Source: Tretioscincus oriximinensis (taxonomy: Eukaryota > Chordata > Lepidosauria > Squamata > Gymnophthalmidae). From it: a stretch of 64,000 nucleotides of DNA. This document shows positions 39,801 through 45,457 of the stretch, piece by piece (within the stretch, counting starts at the first letter, position 1; each line of letters starts with the position of its first letter). Location: NCBI GenBank assembly GCA_022410635.1, contig JAJVDF010000771.1, forward strand, positions 270,622-334,621, read 5' to 3'. The notes below the pieces were generated by a model. The model did no database searches. It was not told the DNA's origin and saw nothing but the letters and a program-made list of their open reading frames with translations. The translations under genes and the position numbers were made by a program.

Positions 39801-42800
39801 AATATTGCCCTATAGAAGACGACAGAATATTTTGCTTTGGTCTTCAGATATTTACTGGAGATAGCAAACAACAGAGGAAAAACTGAATCTGCATTTTAAT
39901 GGAGAGCTGCTTAGTTAACATTTTACAGGTTAACAGAAGAAATGACTCAATGTTAATGGGTCACCATTAATTAAGAACTGGCCTTCCGTCCTGGTAGCAT
40001 AGCAAGGCATGTGCTTGCAATTAGGTCCTTGAACTCNCTTGGTTTTCCCCATACAGACTACTGTGTTTTAACCTATCCTNTAATGCATTGTCTTTGGGAA
40101 TCAGTTCCCATTCTCCCACACAGCTTTTCTAGAGACCCAGACACTTTATTTTAAAGTAAATATAAGCCCATTTGAAACACTAAAGGAGCAGAGGAGAAGG
40201 ACNTTTTATAGGCAAATGAGTTGGCATTCGCTTTACTCCCCCTTAAGAGTGTAAGAGCAAAGAAGCAATTGCAGTATCATCGTCTTTCTGCTAAATGAAA
40301 GTATTGGAAGAGTTACCTACTTATGTGATCAAGATGAATGGTGTTTTGGGGAACATTCACTACAGCACATGGTATACNGTTCCCTATAATGTACGAGTAT
40401 TACTATAAAATACACGTTTTACTACATATATAAATTTCGGAGAAATAGCCGTGCTAATCTGGNTCCAGAATATCTAGCAAAAGGCCCCATACCACGTTCT
40501 TTTTAGTCTCCGAGGTGCTCTGAGGTCCTTGCCACGTATATAAAGTGAGTGCTGCTATATAGTCATTATAACAGTGAATTAGAATTACAGTACTGCTTGG
40601 CTTGTAAGACGAATACTGATCGATCTGCAGAAGTATAAATTCAGGTAACAAATGATTTGTATTCTTAAGGCAGCCCCAGTGAAGGATTGTGAGGCAGAGG
40701 AATAGCCTGGATGACGCTGGGCGGAACAGAAACCTAGTCAGGTTCTGAGGAGACTTAATTTTTTACTGATTTTTATTAGTCTTCTCTGAACCTGGCTACA
40801 ATTTCAGTTCTAACATACTANCTACCTACCTTCCTGCCTTCCTACCTACATACCTATATATATACATACATACCTATCTTCCTACCTACATACTTACATA
40901 CATACCTACGTACGTACGTACGTACATACATACATAAATACATTCATACCATTTTAAGGGGCCCTACTCCAAGAGAGTTAAGTGGCTATTCTCTATAACC
41001 ATAGTTTGAAATAGGGGCTACATTTCCCATNTGGCCCAGGCCTATGCCCAGCTCTATCTGGCCTTGCCTGCCAACTCCTTGNGACCAGGTAGATGTCCCT
41101 TTCAGGCCGCTGTTTGATCTCTGNGGGTACAAAGGCCCTGCAAAGAAGTCTGAAACTAGTGATTTCCTCTGCACTGAGCAGCGACCTTGAGCCCAGGCAG
41201 TTAAGATCCAAATTGCTGTCACATAACACCTTGTCACTTTGTTCAATCATTGTCCTTTTAGTGAGCTCCAAATAGCTTATCCATCAAAGCTGTAACTACG
41301 AGGGCCATCTCTGTGGCAAGTGGCTTGAGTAAANGCAAGATCAAAGGGAGATCCCACCTTACATACCTGTTTACATTTAGGAAGATTTAAGCTGCAGCCC
41401 TCTGTTGATACTAAAAGCCAGCGGGGTCATTAAGGCACTTGTAAAAGTTTGACCCACGCGCATTAAAGTAAAATATGGTTGTGTTCACAATGACAGTAAC
41501 AAAAATCCCAGAGCCTAATTCTACTAAGCTAAGCAATATATCAGGGGTTGCATTAGTTTATGAGCATTTCTGGCAATAGATGAGGATATTAAAATGATAT
41601 ATTGAACACAGGGCATTTGCTTTTCTCGTACGAAGTCAATCTTAGGCTTATGCACAAATCTCATTTCCATAACAGCCCAAAGTCCCTCCACGTTAGCAGA
41701 CATTCCAGTCTAAAACACACACGTGGGTTGGTACTCGACATCCCCAGTTCTTGCGACCAACGACAAAGGCGCTTAGGAAGAAAGTAGCTGGGAGAATAAA
41801 TGGCATTTTGAAGCTTCCAAGCGAAAGGTCCTGGAATTTAATCGGTTGCTGGAGTTAATTTGGGTGTCTTATCGTTCCACTAGGCAAATGGTGTTCGGAT
41901 TCTCAGTCTATGCTAAAGTTTCATTTTGTGCCAGGATGTTCTTCTTCTGTAACCCTTAGGAACTCTCATTACAGGTGCGATAGCAGGTATTGTGGACCAA
42001 CCTATGCAGAACTTCCAGAAGACATCTGAGGCCCAGGCTTCAGCTGGGCGCAAGGCCAAAGGGGTCATCTCTGGCGTGGGGAAAGGACTAATGGGAGTTT
42101 TTGCTAAACCCATTGGAGGCGCAGCTGAACTGGTTTCACAGACTGGCTATGGTAGGTTTCCATTAATTGGATGAAAGTATTATAACTTTCAGTTTTCATC
42201 TGGTCTTTTCACTGTATTACACACAGAGAATTTATATATATATATGCCTTTCATGTGTTCTTCCTATCAGTACATCCTTTTAGTGAATGAGGAATAATGT
42301 ATGTTTTCCTAATAAGTCTTAAATGGAGGGTTTCACAGGAAATGTGGACCAAAAGATCTACCACAGANGTGCTTTGAAAGGCAGGGAAGAACCCGCATGG
42401 TTAGAATCTTTGGAACCCTCTTCCCTCGGGTGCCNACCCCAAATGTCTCTTGAGGAATCTCAGAGACCAGGAAAGCTGGATCATGACAAGGGTCTCTCTT
42501 CCCTACAGTGCGTAATACTATGAGCATCTATTGGAGATTGCTTGATCCCANAAGAAGCTTTTTGGAAGCACAAGAAGTTGTAGGCACAAAGCTCGGTGAA
42601 AGGCGAACTGCAGGAACAGCCTACTCCTTGCATACCTTTGAATGGAACCTGCATATATTTATATTAGCCTTTTGCTCACTGAGTGATGGATTTGATTGTC
42701 ATTATATGAGCTCGAGATCATGTGAATTTTACCAAAAACTGAAGCTTTCAGAATAATATACTGTAGGTAAAAGATAAATCAGGATAAACAAAGATAATTT

Positions 42801-45457
42801 TATCTGGAACACACAAGAAAGAAGTACCAAGTTGGGAGCTAAACCTGCATGATAAACCTGCATGATAAACCTGCATGATAAACCTATCTTGTATATATTT
42901 TTAAAACAATTTTTAAATGCTGTTGGCATATAGTAAGTCATAGAAAAATACACTCAGCCCAAACAGTGGNTTGAATCCAGAGAGCTACTTTGCGNAAGCC
43001 CAAGAGGAGCTTTACACGCTTTTCCAACATTGGGACTCTTCCCCCACGCCAATAAACCCGTGGTGCAGCCTGTCTCAGCAGCGCCTTTGAGTTTTTAACC
43101 ACGATTTGCTACAGAGTTGCAGAATAATAGTGATCACAAATACTTTGCTCTTACTTGAATTGCAAGTGAGATTAAGAGGGTTAGAAGGACACCCAGAAAT
43201 CAGTCTTTCGTTCTTGAAAGGCAGAGGGGGGGAATCCTTTAGCTGGTTTATTGGTATAATGGGAATGCATTATTTAATTTGAAATTTATTTTCTGGAATT
43301 GACTCTTACGTTACTTATACCTCAGAACAAGCATTTTCTATTTCATTAGGACTCCTCACTTCCCACATCCTTTTCTTCTACTTGCTATCCCACAGGCTAC
43401 GCGTTCAAACTGAGCTCTCTGTACCCACCAATTCTGCAGCATCTCCTTAGCCCAGTTTCCTTCTGTCTTGTAAAACTTTTATGGTATCTGTGAAGTCTTT
43501 ACACCCCTCTAATTCCCAGCCTAATGACCAAGCCTTCAATTATAAAAATTTACAAGCCATCAGAAAGTGCGCGTGCCAGGTTAGCCTTTTGCTCTGGCCA
43601 CTCCGTTCAATGCAAACAGGAAAAGAAGCCGCTCCACAGAGATCTACCTTGGCACCAAGAAGCACTCTGTGAATTTTCGTTGCCCCAAGAGAGCTCATAA
43701 ACATTTGGATCNATGTTTAACAGCTGGATGAAGTAACTTGCGTTGAAATGCAGTATCTATGGGATGCTTGCCTTGCCTATGTTTTCTAAGCNTGACGTGT
43801 ACATGGAAGAATTTGAACACGAAGCTAGAAAGTTAACAGGGGTCTTGAATATTTATATGTGCGTTGTTAAGTGTCATGCTCAAATCCATCCTGGGCTGGT
43901 GTCTCTCTAGAGCATTATTTCCCCTAATTGCTAGGATGCGACTGACATTCTGTCTCTTGTTTTTTTCCAACTGATGCTGAAATCCACTAGAGTTAAGTAT
44001 ACAATTGTTATATTCTCCTATTGAACGAATTATCTCCGCTAGAGTGTCCAAAGATGTGACATCACTTTGGTTCTGCACTATTTTATAGACTGCTCCAAAA
44101 TGACATCACCGTAACATGTTTCTGTTCCCGCCCCGGAAAAAACCCTTAGTAAAATCATAACTTCTCCTGCCACAGGTATCCTGCACGGAGCTGGACTTTC
44201 TCAGCTTCCCAAACAACGCTGTGCTCCAAGTGATCGACACGCCGAACAGGCACCAAACAGCCATGTCAAATACGTCTGGTAAAGATGTCGCAACGATTGT
44301 TCGTTTTTAGAACCATATTGTGGATTGATAGATNCTGATGGGACGTTCAAGTCAACAAGCCCTTGTCTTCAGAAAAGACTCTTTGCAGATGTTTGCTTAG
44401 GAATGCTAAACACAAAGTTACTGCCCAGAGGCCCACGGTGTGCAGGGNGGGCGGCTGGTTTCCTTTGAGGTCTGGGAGGAGAACGGGAGGCTCTGTTTAT
44501 CCAAGCGTTTACTAGATGGCTTTATGCGGAGGCTCAACCATGGCCCATCCTCTGAAATAGCGTCTAGTTACTGCTTTGTTCCAATGTTTTTAGGGTGGAT
44601 TATCCAGGGAGATAAGAAACGGATTAGAAAAGGGAANGCGGTTGTGTCCACCTATTGAGTCTGTTTTCATGCAGGCAATTAAGCCGTTTTGATCATGTAG
44701 CAAATTAAACATGGCATTCATTTGATTTAAAACAGTAATGGGTTTAATAGAAACTATGAAGCATCTTCCCATCTTGTTGTGTTCTTTGTTTTTACGGGCA
44801 CTTCAGTGAGAAAAGTCGGTGCAGCTGAGACTGTTTGATCTTAAGCATCTGAATTATTGTTTTGACAGGAAAATGCTACAGTCTGTAGGGAGACCAGAAG
44901 CCCACATGTCCCTCAATGTGGTCATTGTGAGTGGATCGGGTCAAGAGCACGAAGGATGTTTGCTGCTGACTTCAGAAGTGCTGTTTGTGGTCAGCATCAG
45001 TGAAGATACACAGCAACAAGCTTTTCCTGTCACGGAAATTGAGTGTCTGCAAGACAGTGAACAGAACAACCTGTTGAAAGTCCTTCTCAAGCAACAAAGG
45101 GTCCCTTGTGACGTGGAGGTAAAGCTCGTTAAAGTATGAGCCACAGTTGAACCTTCGTTTCCGTTAGCAGAACTACATTTTNAACAAAGTTTTGTTGTTT
45201 CATTTCAGGCAGACGGGGTGAGAGACAGACTATCTGAGCAACAGTATAACAGACTTGTGGACTACATCACCAAGGCTTCCTACCATTTTGTCCCAGGCGC
45301 TCTCTCGGGGCAAACCCCAGCGCATCCTGTAGCAGCAGAACCAACAACCGTCACAGTTAAGACTTACCAGTATCTTGCTGACTCAGTTTTTGCACAAGTA
45401 TTTGTCAGTAAATTTGCTACGGTAAAAAGCAAAGCTTTGAGAAGGGGGTTTAACTGA
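700..45457 (+). CDS. VPS13B: VPS13B, 3' third of gene (19 coding exons, spliced)
   Basis: Gene-level entry; exons are listed separately. VPS13B is a very large bridge-like lipid-transfer protein of the Golgi and endosome system; loss in humans causes Cohen syndrome (established knowledge). The 19 exons here splice in a consistent phase to 1,354 codons plus stop, about the last third of the roughly 4,000-residue family protein. Exons 1 to 11-12 encode most of the VAB (SHR-BD/DUF1162) adaptor-binding region, exons 13 to 16 the conserved VPS13 C-terminal region, and exons 17 to 19 the PH-like C-terminus. I recognised the exons by close similarity to the human protein as I remember it, for example GWGNWRWSEPFS, LYIASDHTPLSFSVFERGP and SLARNMDRLSLDEEHYNRQ. 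Every intron starts GT except intron 6, which starts GC; all end AG. No frameshift or premature stop is seen. The 5' exons lie upstream of the window. Confidence 0.96.
1795..2058 (+). CDS. VPS13B: VPS13B exon 2 of window
   Basis: The acceptor is TTTAATTTAG before 1795 and the donor is GTAGGC after 2058. It encodes 88 residues in phase 0, including SGRQIICSYLSESIEVKVVQ and KQKLPSYILENNELTELSV, part of the VAB beta-rich region. The codons read straight on from the previous exon. Confidence 0.96.
2807..2890 (+). CDS. VPS13B: VPS13B exon 3 of window (28 codons)
   Basis: A short exon between CTGCAG and GTGAGT. It encodes VPSSNSSMIYVWCMVLTLE followed by nine more residues, phase 0 at both ends. 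VAB region. It is below the length most ORF scans would report and is supported by both splice sites and by similarity to the human protein. Confidence 0.94.
3066..3241 (+). CDS. VPS13B: VPS13B exon 4 of window
   Basis: The acceptor is TTTTGTAG before 3066 and the donor is GTATGG after 3241. It encodes 58 residues plus two bases (AG) of a split arginine codon. It includes IVFSPLFILRSHLPDPIIIH and ends HHLTFQA(R). The intron to the previous exon is only 175 bp. Confidence 0.95.
3584..3754 (+). CDS. VPS13B: VPS13B exon 5 of window
   Basis: The acceptor is ACATGACAG before 3584. The first base completes the split arginine, then EEDDPSECAVPIST follows. The exon ends with AG of another split codon before GTACTG. 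One base is N at 3632 (a CTN leucine codon, so silent). VAB region. Confidence 0.94.
4815..5210 (+). mobile_element. tRNA-derived SINE (family A) with captured LINE ORF2 segment
   Basis: The head resembles a tRNA: an A-box-like AGCTCAGTCGCTAAGG and a B-box-like GGTTTCAAAGCCC. The tail ends GAAAAGCGGATTATAAGAAC and then a TTC-rich run. Between them, about 4,935-5,070 translates on the plus strand as WNSLPIKVHQSS followed by LYSFRRSLKTYLFHLAF, the hallmark C-terminus of a CR1/L2-type LINE reverse transcriptase ORF. Other copies of the same SINE in this window (for example 22,694) lack that segment. Confidence 0.8.
5813..6525 (-). mobile_element. Fold-back retroposon family, longest copy
   Basis: On the plus strand it opens TTTCAGAGAAATAGCCATG, the complement of the family's constant 3' end. 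The arm containing GCATAAGCTTTCGTAGAC follows, then a long middle, and at 6,455-6,525 an opposite arm with TCTACGAAAGCTCAC and TTGTTAGTCTC. The right edge is uncertain because no clear flanking direct repeat is seen, and the two halves could be separate insertions. Confidence 0.6.
6746..7203. mobile_element. hAT-type DNA transposon, non-autonomous
   Basis: The ends are imperfect inverted repeats, CAGTGATGGCTAACC on the left and GGTTCACCATCACTG on the right. The flanking 8-mers TTCTAGAA and CACTAGAT share the CTAGA core, which fits the nTCTAGAn target preference of many hAT elements. It has no transposase ORF, has low-complexity A/T runs inside, and is 458 bp long. The superfamily call rests on the CAGTGATGG-type end and the 8-bp target site. 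Confidence 0.75.
7750..7951 (+). CDS. VPS13B: VPS13B exon 6 of window (GC donor)
   Basis: The acceptor GGAGCAG precedes 7750, and the first base completes the codon split from exon 5. It then encodes SEQLTQWDSPMRVKLSVWKP through LLIELLPWALLINRSNWDLW to PAGKTMIPPNFQ, 67 full codons. The downstream donor is GCAAGA rather than GT. Phase and the match to the next exon (EAFQIGIYWA) leave no other reasonable donor. Confidence 0.94.
9027..9270 (-). mobile_element. tRNA-derived SINE, family A
   Basis: Read on the minus strand it starts at the tRNA-like head (GGCACGAATGGCTCAGTCAC), passes the shared CGTGGGGAGG body and ends GAACCCAGTTGTTCTT near 9,027. It is a slightly shortened copy of the family also seen at 22,694, 54,921 and 58,075. 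Confidence 0.8.
9665..10069 (-). mobile_element. Chimeric SINE head plus LINE 3' end
   Basis: Read on the minus strand, the tRNA-like head and body of family A (10,069 to about 9,945) run to the words CCAACCCAGTTA. The sequence then changes to LINE: CTCAGTGGTTGCCTCCAGTC, LINE ORF2 C-terminus remnants (FRRSLKTHLFHLAF), then a LINE 3' UTR ending in an AATTAATTAAT tail near 9,675. A perfect short palindrome, GGAATAGTCTCC and its complement, sits near 9,882-9,911. Confidence 0.75.
10243..10431 (+). CDS. VPS13B: VPS13B exon 7 of window
   Basis: The acceptor is TCATTTTAG before 10243 and the donor is GTTAGA after 10431. It encodes 63 residues in phase 0, from EAFQIGIYWASTNTVHKSVA to IKLGAFPGHQK. 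VAB region. No ambiguity codes. Confidence 0.96.
10760..10893 (+). mobile_element. CR1 LINE 3' end fragment
   Basis: It contains the conserved CR1 tail words GTGACACAGAATGCTGGACT, GATGGGCTGTGGCCTGATCC and GGCTCTTCTTATGTTC, ending in a short TTCTTATG repeat as in reptile CR1. The 5' side is truncated, and possible older CR1 sequence reaches back to about 10,630. Confidence 0.85.
11595..11960. repeat. Probable fold-back DNA element
   Basis: A GC-rich stretch (GGGCCC and GGGATCCCGGGG words) surrounds an inverted repeat. The arm GTCTTCAGCACNGCACTTG at 11,762-11,780 faces CAAGTGCCATGCTGAA at 11,824-11,839. The 33,930-34,220 region looks like a relative, with a similar AAGTCTTCAG arm and similar GC-rich shoulders. 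Edges are estimates. Confidence 0.4.
12297..12443 (+). CDS. VPS13B: VPS13B exon 8 of window
   Basis: The acceptor is TTTTGCAG before 12297 and the donor is GTAAAC after 12443. It encodes 49 residues in phase 0, LCQFCITSFVQRGIQILQIE to SQLKEE. The middle (NNTPYQIYYKPQ) is well conserved. The end lies in a linker that diverges from the mammalian protein. Confidence 0.95.
12444..14200 (+). other. VPS13B intron 8
   Basis: About 1.8 kb. Around 13,025-13,160 it has a degraded relative of the palindromic MITE family (a G-run followed by CCCAGTTTTGG and A/T runs). The rest is AT-rich with nothing recognisable. Confidence 0.5.
14201..14484 (+). CDS. VPS13B: VPS13B exon 9 of window
   Basis: The acceptor is CTTCCCCACAG before 14201 and the donor is GTTGGT after 14484. 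It encodes 94 residues plus AG of a split arginine. The N-terminal half (CSQIIESSTFSIC to WDLMPAVGPS) is a variable linker. The second half, AVIRQEFPRQSVAVPIG and ENGFCT, is highly conserved VPS13B. The mix of diverged and conserved parts fits an ordinary functional exon. Confidence 0.94.
14485..17201 (+). other. VPS13B intron 9
   Basis: About 2.7 kb. It holds a palindromic MITE at 16,434-16,616 and repeated GGAAGTGATGTCA words near 14,720-14,760. Similar words recur at 31,360-31,440, suggesting a shared unnamed repeat. Nothing coding is seen. Confidence 0.5.
16434..16616. mobile_element. Palindromic hAT-like MITE
   Basis: A near-complete palindrome opening TAGGCTGATCAGATGACC and closing AAAAGGTCAGCCTA, with mirrored CCCAGTTT and TTCTGAGGAA arms. 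Flanking 8-mers TTAATTTA and TTAANTAT are similar, compatible with a decayed 8-bp target duplication. No ORF. Confidence 0.75.
17202..17329 (+). CDS. VPS13B: VPS13B exon 10 of window
   Basis: The acceptor is TTCACTTTAG before 17202, and the first base completes arginine AG|A. It encodes AIALTYQEHLGVTYLTLSED and PSPRIIIHNRCPV, then KENIK plus one base of a split aspartate. The donor is GTATAT. VAB region. Confidence 0.95.
17596..17792 (+). CDS. VPS13B: VPS13B exon 11 of window
   Basis: The acceptor is TTGAATTCTAG before 17596. The first two bases complete aspartate G|AT, then TPKFDI, HHELYHQVSSYPDCKTKDLV and DINNQGTQ follow, ending in phase 0 before GTCTGT. Two single Ns (near 17,615 and 17,736) leave two residues unknown. 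No stop is seen. Confidence 0.94.
17898..18104. mobile_element. Palindromic hAT-like MITE
   Basis: It opens TAGGCTGACCAGATGACCCC and closes GTCATCTGGTCAGCCTA. The hairpin centre was poorly sequenced (many Ns at 17,957-18,033), as expected for a long perfect palindrome. GTTCAGG lies directly outside both ends, a 7-bp direct repeat. Confidence 0.85.
18455..18560 (-). mobile_element. tRNA-derived SINE family B, fragment
   Basis: It contains GCACATAGCTTTTGTTC, CCACAACAGATACTCTG and a GGGACTGAGAGAGTTC-like stretch, matching the middle of the full copies at 32,834 and 57,058. Both ends are lost. Confidence 0.65.
18604..18808 (+). mobile_element. Fold-back retroposon family copy with 12-bp TSD
   Basis: AGTAATTTCTAA flanks both sides (18,592-18,603 and 18,809-18,820). 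The body is a large inverted repeat: AAGGAGCTAGCAGCAC to GCATAAGCTTTCGTAGAC on the left, mirrored by TCTACGAAAGCTTATGCC to GTGCTGCTAGCTCC on the right. It ends in the family's constant CACGGCTATTTCTCTGAAA. No ORF. Confidence 0.85.
19590..19900. repeat. Degenerate tandem repeat, GC-richer
   Basis: Two to three imperfect units share words such as CCACCCA, CAGCTGAC/TTGCCA and GCAGTACCA/TTCAAACAG, with alternating CAGC and CACC runs. It stands out from its AT-rich surroundings. The open minus-strand frame here looks like a by-product of the repeat. Confidence 0.4.
22694..22908 (+). mobile_element. tRNA-derived SINE, family A
   Basis: It opens GCAGGCATGGGTAGCTCAGT, has the B-box-like GGTTTCGAAGCCC and the shared GTGGGGAGGGG, CTAGCTCTAGCCAACCCAGC body, and stops at GGGGAAGATAGAATGA without the 3' tail. 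It shows the unmodified middle (AACTGACTGCAAGTAGATAC) that is replaced by LINE sequence in the 4,815 and 9,665 copies. Confidence 0.8.
23088..23203 (+). CDS. VPS13B: VPS13B exon 12 of window
   Basis: The acceptor is CCACTTTTAG before 23088 and the donor is GTACAT after 23203. It encodes IVFLTGFGYIYVDVAHQCGT, then IMITLAPEGR, ending with AG of a split arginine. End of the VAB region. The last dozen residues diverge from mammals. Confidence 0.95.
24292..25115 (+). CDS. VPS13B: VPS13B exon 13 of window (largest, 824 bp)
   Basis: The acceptor is CCCCATATAG before 24292 and the donor is GTACGT after 25115. It encodes 274 residues from TPEQSLSFKMFNRQLSLAVY to HALAMHXAAGALFRA(G). Conserved blocks include CGDLQLDNQLYNKSNFHF, KPARLYVEDTFVYY and LYIASDHTPLSFSVFERGP, leading into the VPS13 C-terminal region. 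An N at 25,090 falls in a TAN codon that is tyrosine in the family; A or G there would be a stop, so this is taken as base-call ambiguity. A second N is near 24,493. Confidence 0.96.
25254..25313. repeat. Short perfect-type hairpin
   Basis: The arm CAGTGAATCAATTAGTCAAA (25,254-25,273) pairs with TTTGACTAACTGATTCACTG (25,294-25,313), 19 of 20 positions, with a 20-base loop. It could be the core of an old fold-back element. Confidence 0.6.
26797..27010 (-). mobile_element. tRNA-derived SINE, family B
   Basis: On the minus strand it reads GTGCCAGTTTGGTGCAGTGG at the head and ends GGGTATAGGGCGGGATATAA followed by an AAATA-type tail at 26,797-26,822. Typical squamate tRNA-derived SINE with a LINE-like tail. 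Moderately diverged. Confidence 0.8.
27398..27442. repeat. GAT/CAT microsatellite
   Basis: Alternating GATGAT and CATGATGATCAT units over about 45 bases. Simple repeat. Confidence 0.9.
29326..29502 (+). CDS. VPS13B: VPS13B exon 14 of window (VPS13 C-terminal region)
   Basis: The acceptor is TCTCTTGTAG before 29326 and the donor is GTAGCT after 29502. It encodes GWVVGSLEILGSPASLVRSI, then IADFFRLPYEGLTRGPGAF and VSGVSRGTTSFVKHISK. The glycine- and proline-spaced pattern (LGSP, DFF..PYEG, GPGAF) is the most conserved signature of all VPS13 C-terminal regions. Confidence 0.97.
30085..30320. repeat. Purine-rich (GAA/CAA)n imperfect microsatellite
   Basis: About 235 bases of almost pure A/G with interspersed AAC and GAAGAA units. 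It probably grew from the GAA-rich tail of the adjoining SINE. Open frames here are low-complexity artefacts. Confidence 0.9.
30320..30430 (-). mobile_element. tRNA-derived SINE family A, 3' tail fragment
   Basis: It shows the family tail in reverse: GAAGAACTGGGGGTTTTATA, CCCCGCTTTTGTCACC, GGGACTCAAAGC and TTCTATCTTTCCCA. The tRNA-like head is missing. Confidence 0.75.
30537..30707 (+). CDS. VPS13B: VPS13B exon 15 of window
   Basis: The acceptor is CTAACCAG before 30537 and the donor is GTAATG after 30707. It encodes TLTSITNLATSLARNMDRLS, LDEEHYNRQEEWRRQLPESL and GEGLRQGLSRLGISLL. As far as I can recall, it differs little or not at all from human. VPS13 C-terminal region. Confidence 0.97.
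32150..32312. repeat. ATC/AAT microsatellites
   Basis: (CAT)n at 32,153-32,172, then AAT/ATT units around 32,270-32,300 and a further ATC run to about 32,315. Simple repeats in AT-rich DNA. Confidence 0.85.
32834..33100 (-). mobile_element. tRNA-derived SINE, family B
   Basis: Near-complete copy. The head in reverse is CACTACACCAAACTGGC at about 33,078-33,094. The body has CCCAAGGTCACCCAGC and CCACAACAGACACC. The tail reads TATATCCCGCCCTATACCC, with an ATTT-unit tail at 32,837-32,862. Confidence 0.85.
34024..34161. repeat. Fold-back with 48-base arms
   Basis: The arm 34,024-34,071 (TTTTAAAGTCTTCAG to AGCTGANTATGCC) is mirrored by 34,114-34,161 (GGCATAATCAGCTGG to TGAAGACTTTAAAA) around a loop of about 42 bases. 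GC-rich shoulders extend to about 33,930 and 34,220. It looks related to 11,595-11,960. Confidence 0.65.
34290..34545 (+). mobile_element. RTE-BovB LINE 3' end fragment
   Basis: It has the order of BovB 3' words: TACTTTGGTCACATAATGAA, a GAAAATACCCTGATGCT stretch, GGATTGATCTGATGGAAGCA, then GCATGAAGAATCAAATACAA. Heavily mutated with several Ns. The BovB call is from remembered similarity of the final ORF and 3' end. Confidence 0.6.
34570..34951 (+). mobile_element. CR1 LINE 3' end
   Basis: It contains GGTAAAAAATCTGTGGAATT, CAGAAGAGGCAGTGG, TTCATGGAAAG, the conserved GACAATGTTGGACTAAATGG and the end CATATGTTCTTATG, all hallmarks of the CR1 3' region in reptiles. The ORF is decayed. Confidence 0.85.
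35136..35536 (-). mobile_element. tRNA-derived SINE family A, interrupted by gap
   Basis: In reverse orientation it starts with AGAAGAAGAAGAACTGGGTT, runs through the usual body and reaches GGCTTCGAAACCCC. It is then cut by the N run and resumes with GGATTCCTTAGCAACTGAGC at the tRNA-like head. The gap is longer than the missing SINE segment should be (about 30 bases), so its size is probably arbitrary. Confidence 0.8.
35393..35502. other. Assembly gap (110 N)
   Basis: Continuous run of N inside a SINE. Not a biological feature. Confidence 0.99.
35560..36250 (+). mobile_element. RTE-BovB LINE reverse-transcriptase fragment
   Basis: Decayed coding remnants in the order of the BovB RT. VKLALGSMTNIKTRRGGEIP is readable near 35,760-35,820, then words corresponding to a GFRKGRGTRDQ-like block near 36,080. 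LMEKAKEF and YFCFID follow near 36,125-36,180, then AFDALNHSKL near 36,200. Frameshifts and stops abound. Established: BovB is widespread in squamates. Confidence 0.75.
36277..36400 (-). mobile_element. LINE 3' UTR fragment
   Basis: In reverse it gives the AATTAATAAAT and GGGCGGGATATAAACTCC type tail found at many squamate LINE 3' ends. It lies head-to-head with the plus-strand ORF remnant just downstream. Confidence 0.5.
36470..36580 (+). mobile_element. LINE ORF2 C-terminus remnant (CR1/L2-like)
   Basis: The plus-strand frame reads GTPRLWNSFSFEI, then SSFYIFRPLIKMHLDY. This is the APRLWNSLP...FRRxLKTHLF signature that ends CR1/L2-type ORF2. Short and isolated. Confidence 0.65.
37708..37949 (+). 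mobile_element. tRNA-derived SINE, family B (plus strand)
   Basis: The only plus-strand full-length family B copy. It opens CCAGTTTGGTGTAGTCACTC, has the B-box-like GGTTTGATTCCCC, then GACCTTGGGCCAATCACAG, and ends TATAGGGCGGGATGTAAGTA with an (AAAT)n tail. Confidence 0.88.
40435..40532 (-). mobile_element. Fold-back retroposon family, short copy with 11-bp TSD
   Basis: It opens TTTCGGAGAAATAGCCGTG on the plus strand (complement of the constant 3' end) and is only 98 bases long, truncated at the other side. ACATATATAAA on the left (40,424-40,434) and ACGTATATAAA on the right (40,533-40,543) form a flanking repeat with one mismatch. Confidence 0.7.
40821..40945. repeat. (TACC/TACA/TACG)n microsatellite
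   Basis: About 125 bases of tetranucleotide units CTAC, ATAC and GTAC with internal variants. Simple repeat. Confidence 0.9.
41975..42151 (+). CDS. VPS13B: VPS13B exon 16 of window
   Basis: The acceptor is CTCATTACAG before 41975 and the donor is GTAGGT after 42151. It encodes AIAGIVDQPMQNFQKTSEAQ, ASAGRKAKGVISGVGKGLMG and VFAKPIGGAAELVSQTGY. The GxGKGxxGxxxKPxxG pattern is shared across VPS13 C-terminal regions. Confidence 0.97.
42152..44175 (+). other. VPS13B intron 16
   Basis: About 2 kb. It has a TA dinucleotide run near 42,233 and three-and-a-half copies of a 13-bp unit at 42,841-42,886. No mobile element is recognised. Confidence 0.6.
42841..42886. repeat. 13-bp tandem repeat
   Basis: The unit AAACCTGCATGAT is repeated exactly three times, followed by a partial fourth (AAACCT). 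Confidence 0.9.
44176..44278 (+). CDS. VPS13B: VPS13B exon 17 of window
   Basis: The acceptor is CTGCCACAG before 44176 and the donor is GTAAAG after 44278. It encodes ILHGAGLSQLPKQRCAPSDR and HAEQAPNSHVKYV, ending with TG of a split tryptophan. Links the C-terminal region to the PH-like domain. Confidence 0.95.
44869..45118 (+). CDS. VPS13B: VPS13B exon 18 of window (PH-like domain)
   Basis: The acceptor is TTTTGACAG before 44869, and the first base completes tryptophan. It encodes KMLQSVGRPEAHMSLNVVIV, EGCLLLTSEVLFVVSISED and PVTEIECLQDSEQNNLLKV, ending DVE in phase 0 before GTAAAG. The first half of the PH-like domain. Confidence 0.96.
45209..45457 (+). CDS. VPS13B: VPS13B last coding exon
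   Basis: The acceptor CATTTCAG before 45209 gives ADGVRDRLSEQQYNRLVDYI as the opening. The alternative AG four bases later would break the frame. It ends VSKFATVKSKALRRGFN then TGA at 45,455-45,457, closely matching the end of human VPS13B. The stretch SGQTPAHPVAAEPTT before the final helix is variable between species. Confidence 0.96.
   Translation, partial: ADGVRDRLSEQQYNRLVDYITKASYHFVPGALSGQTPAHPVAAEPTTVTVKTYQYLADSVFAQVFVSKFATVKSKALRRGFN

Larger units (their letters stand above)
30708..41974 (+). other. VPS13B intron 15, largest in window, repeat-rich
   Basis: About 11.3 kb. It holds SINE copies (32,834; 35,136; 37,708), a CR1 end (34,570), BovB fragments (34,290; 35,560), LINE ORF C-terminus remnants (36,470), a fold-back (34,024-34,161), microsatellites, an 11-bp-TSD retroposon (40,435) and a 110-base gap. 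The region 39,200-39,570 is open for 119 codons but matches nothing I recognise. 41,000-41,270 is non-repetitive in this window and unexplained. Confidence 0.6.

Noticed and set aside
40986..41275. Overlapping open frames on the minus strand near 41.1 kb.
   Set aside because: Short, contain Ns, overlap in several frames and lack motifs; chance is the simplest explanation.
1..45457. The intronic microRNAs mir-599 and mir-875 that sit in human VPS13B.
   Set aside because: I looked for the mature mir-875 word by eye and did not see it, and in human they lie further upstream in the gene than this window.
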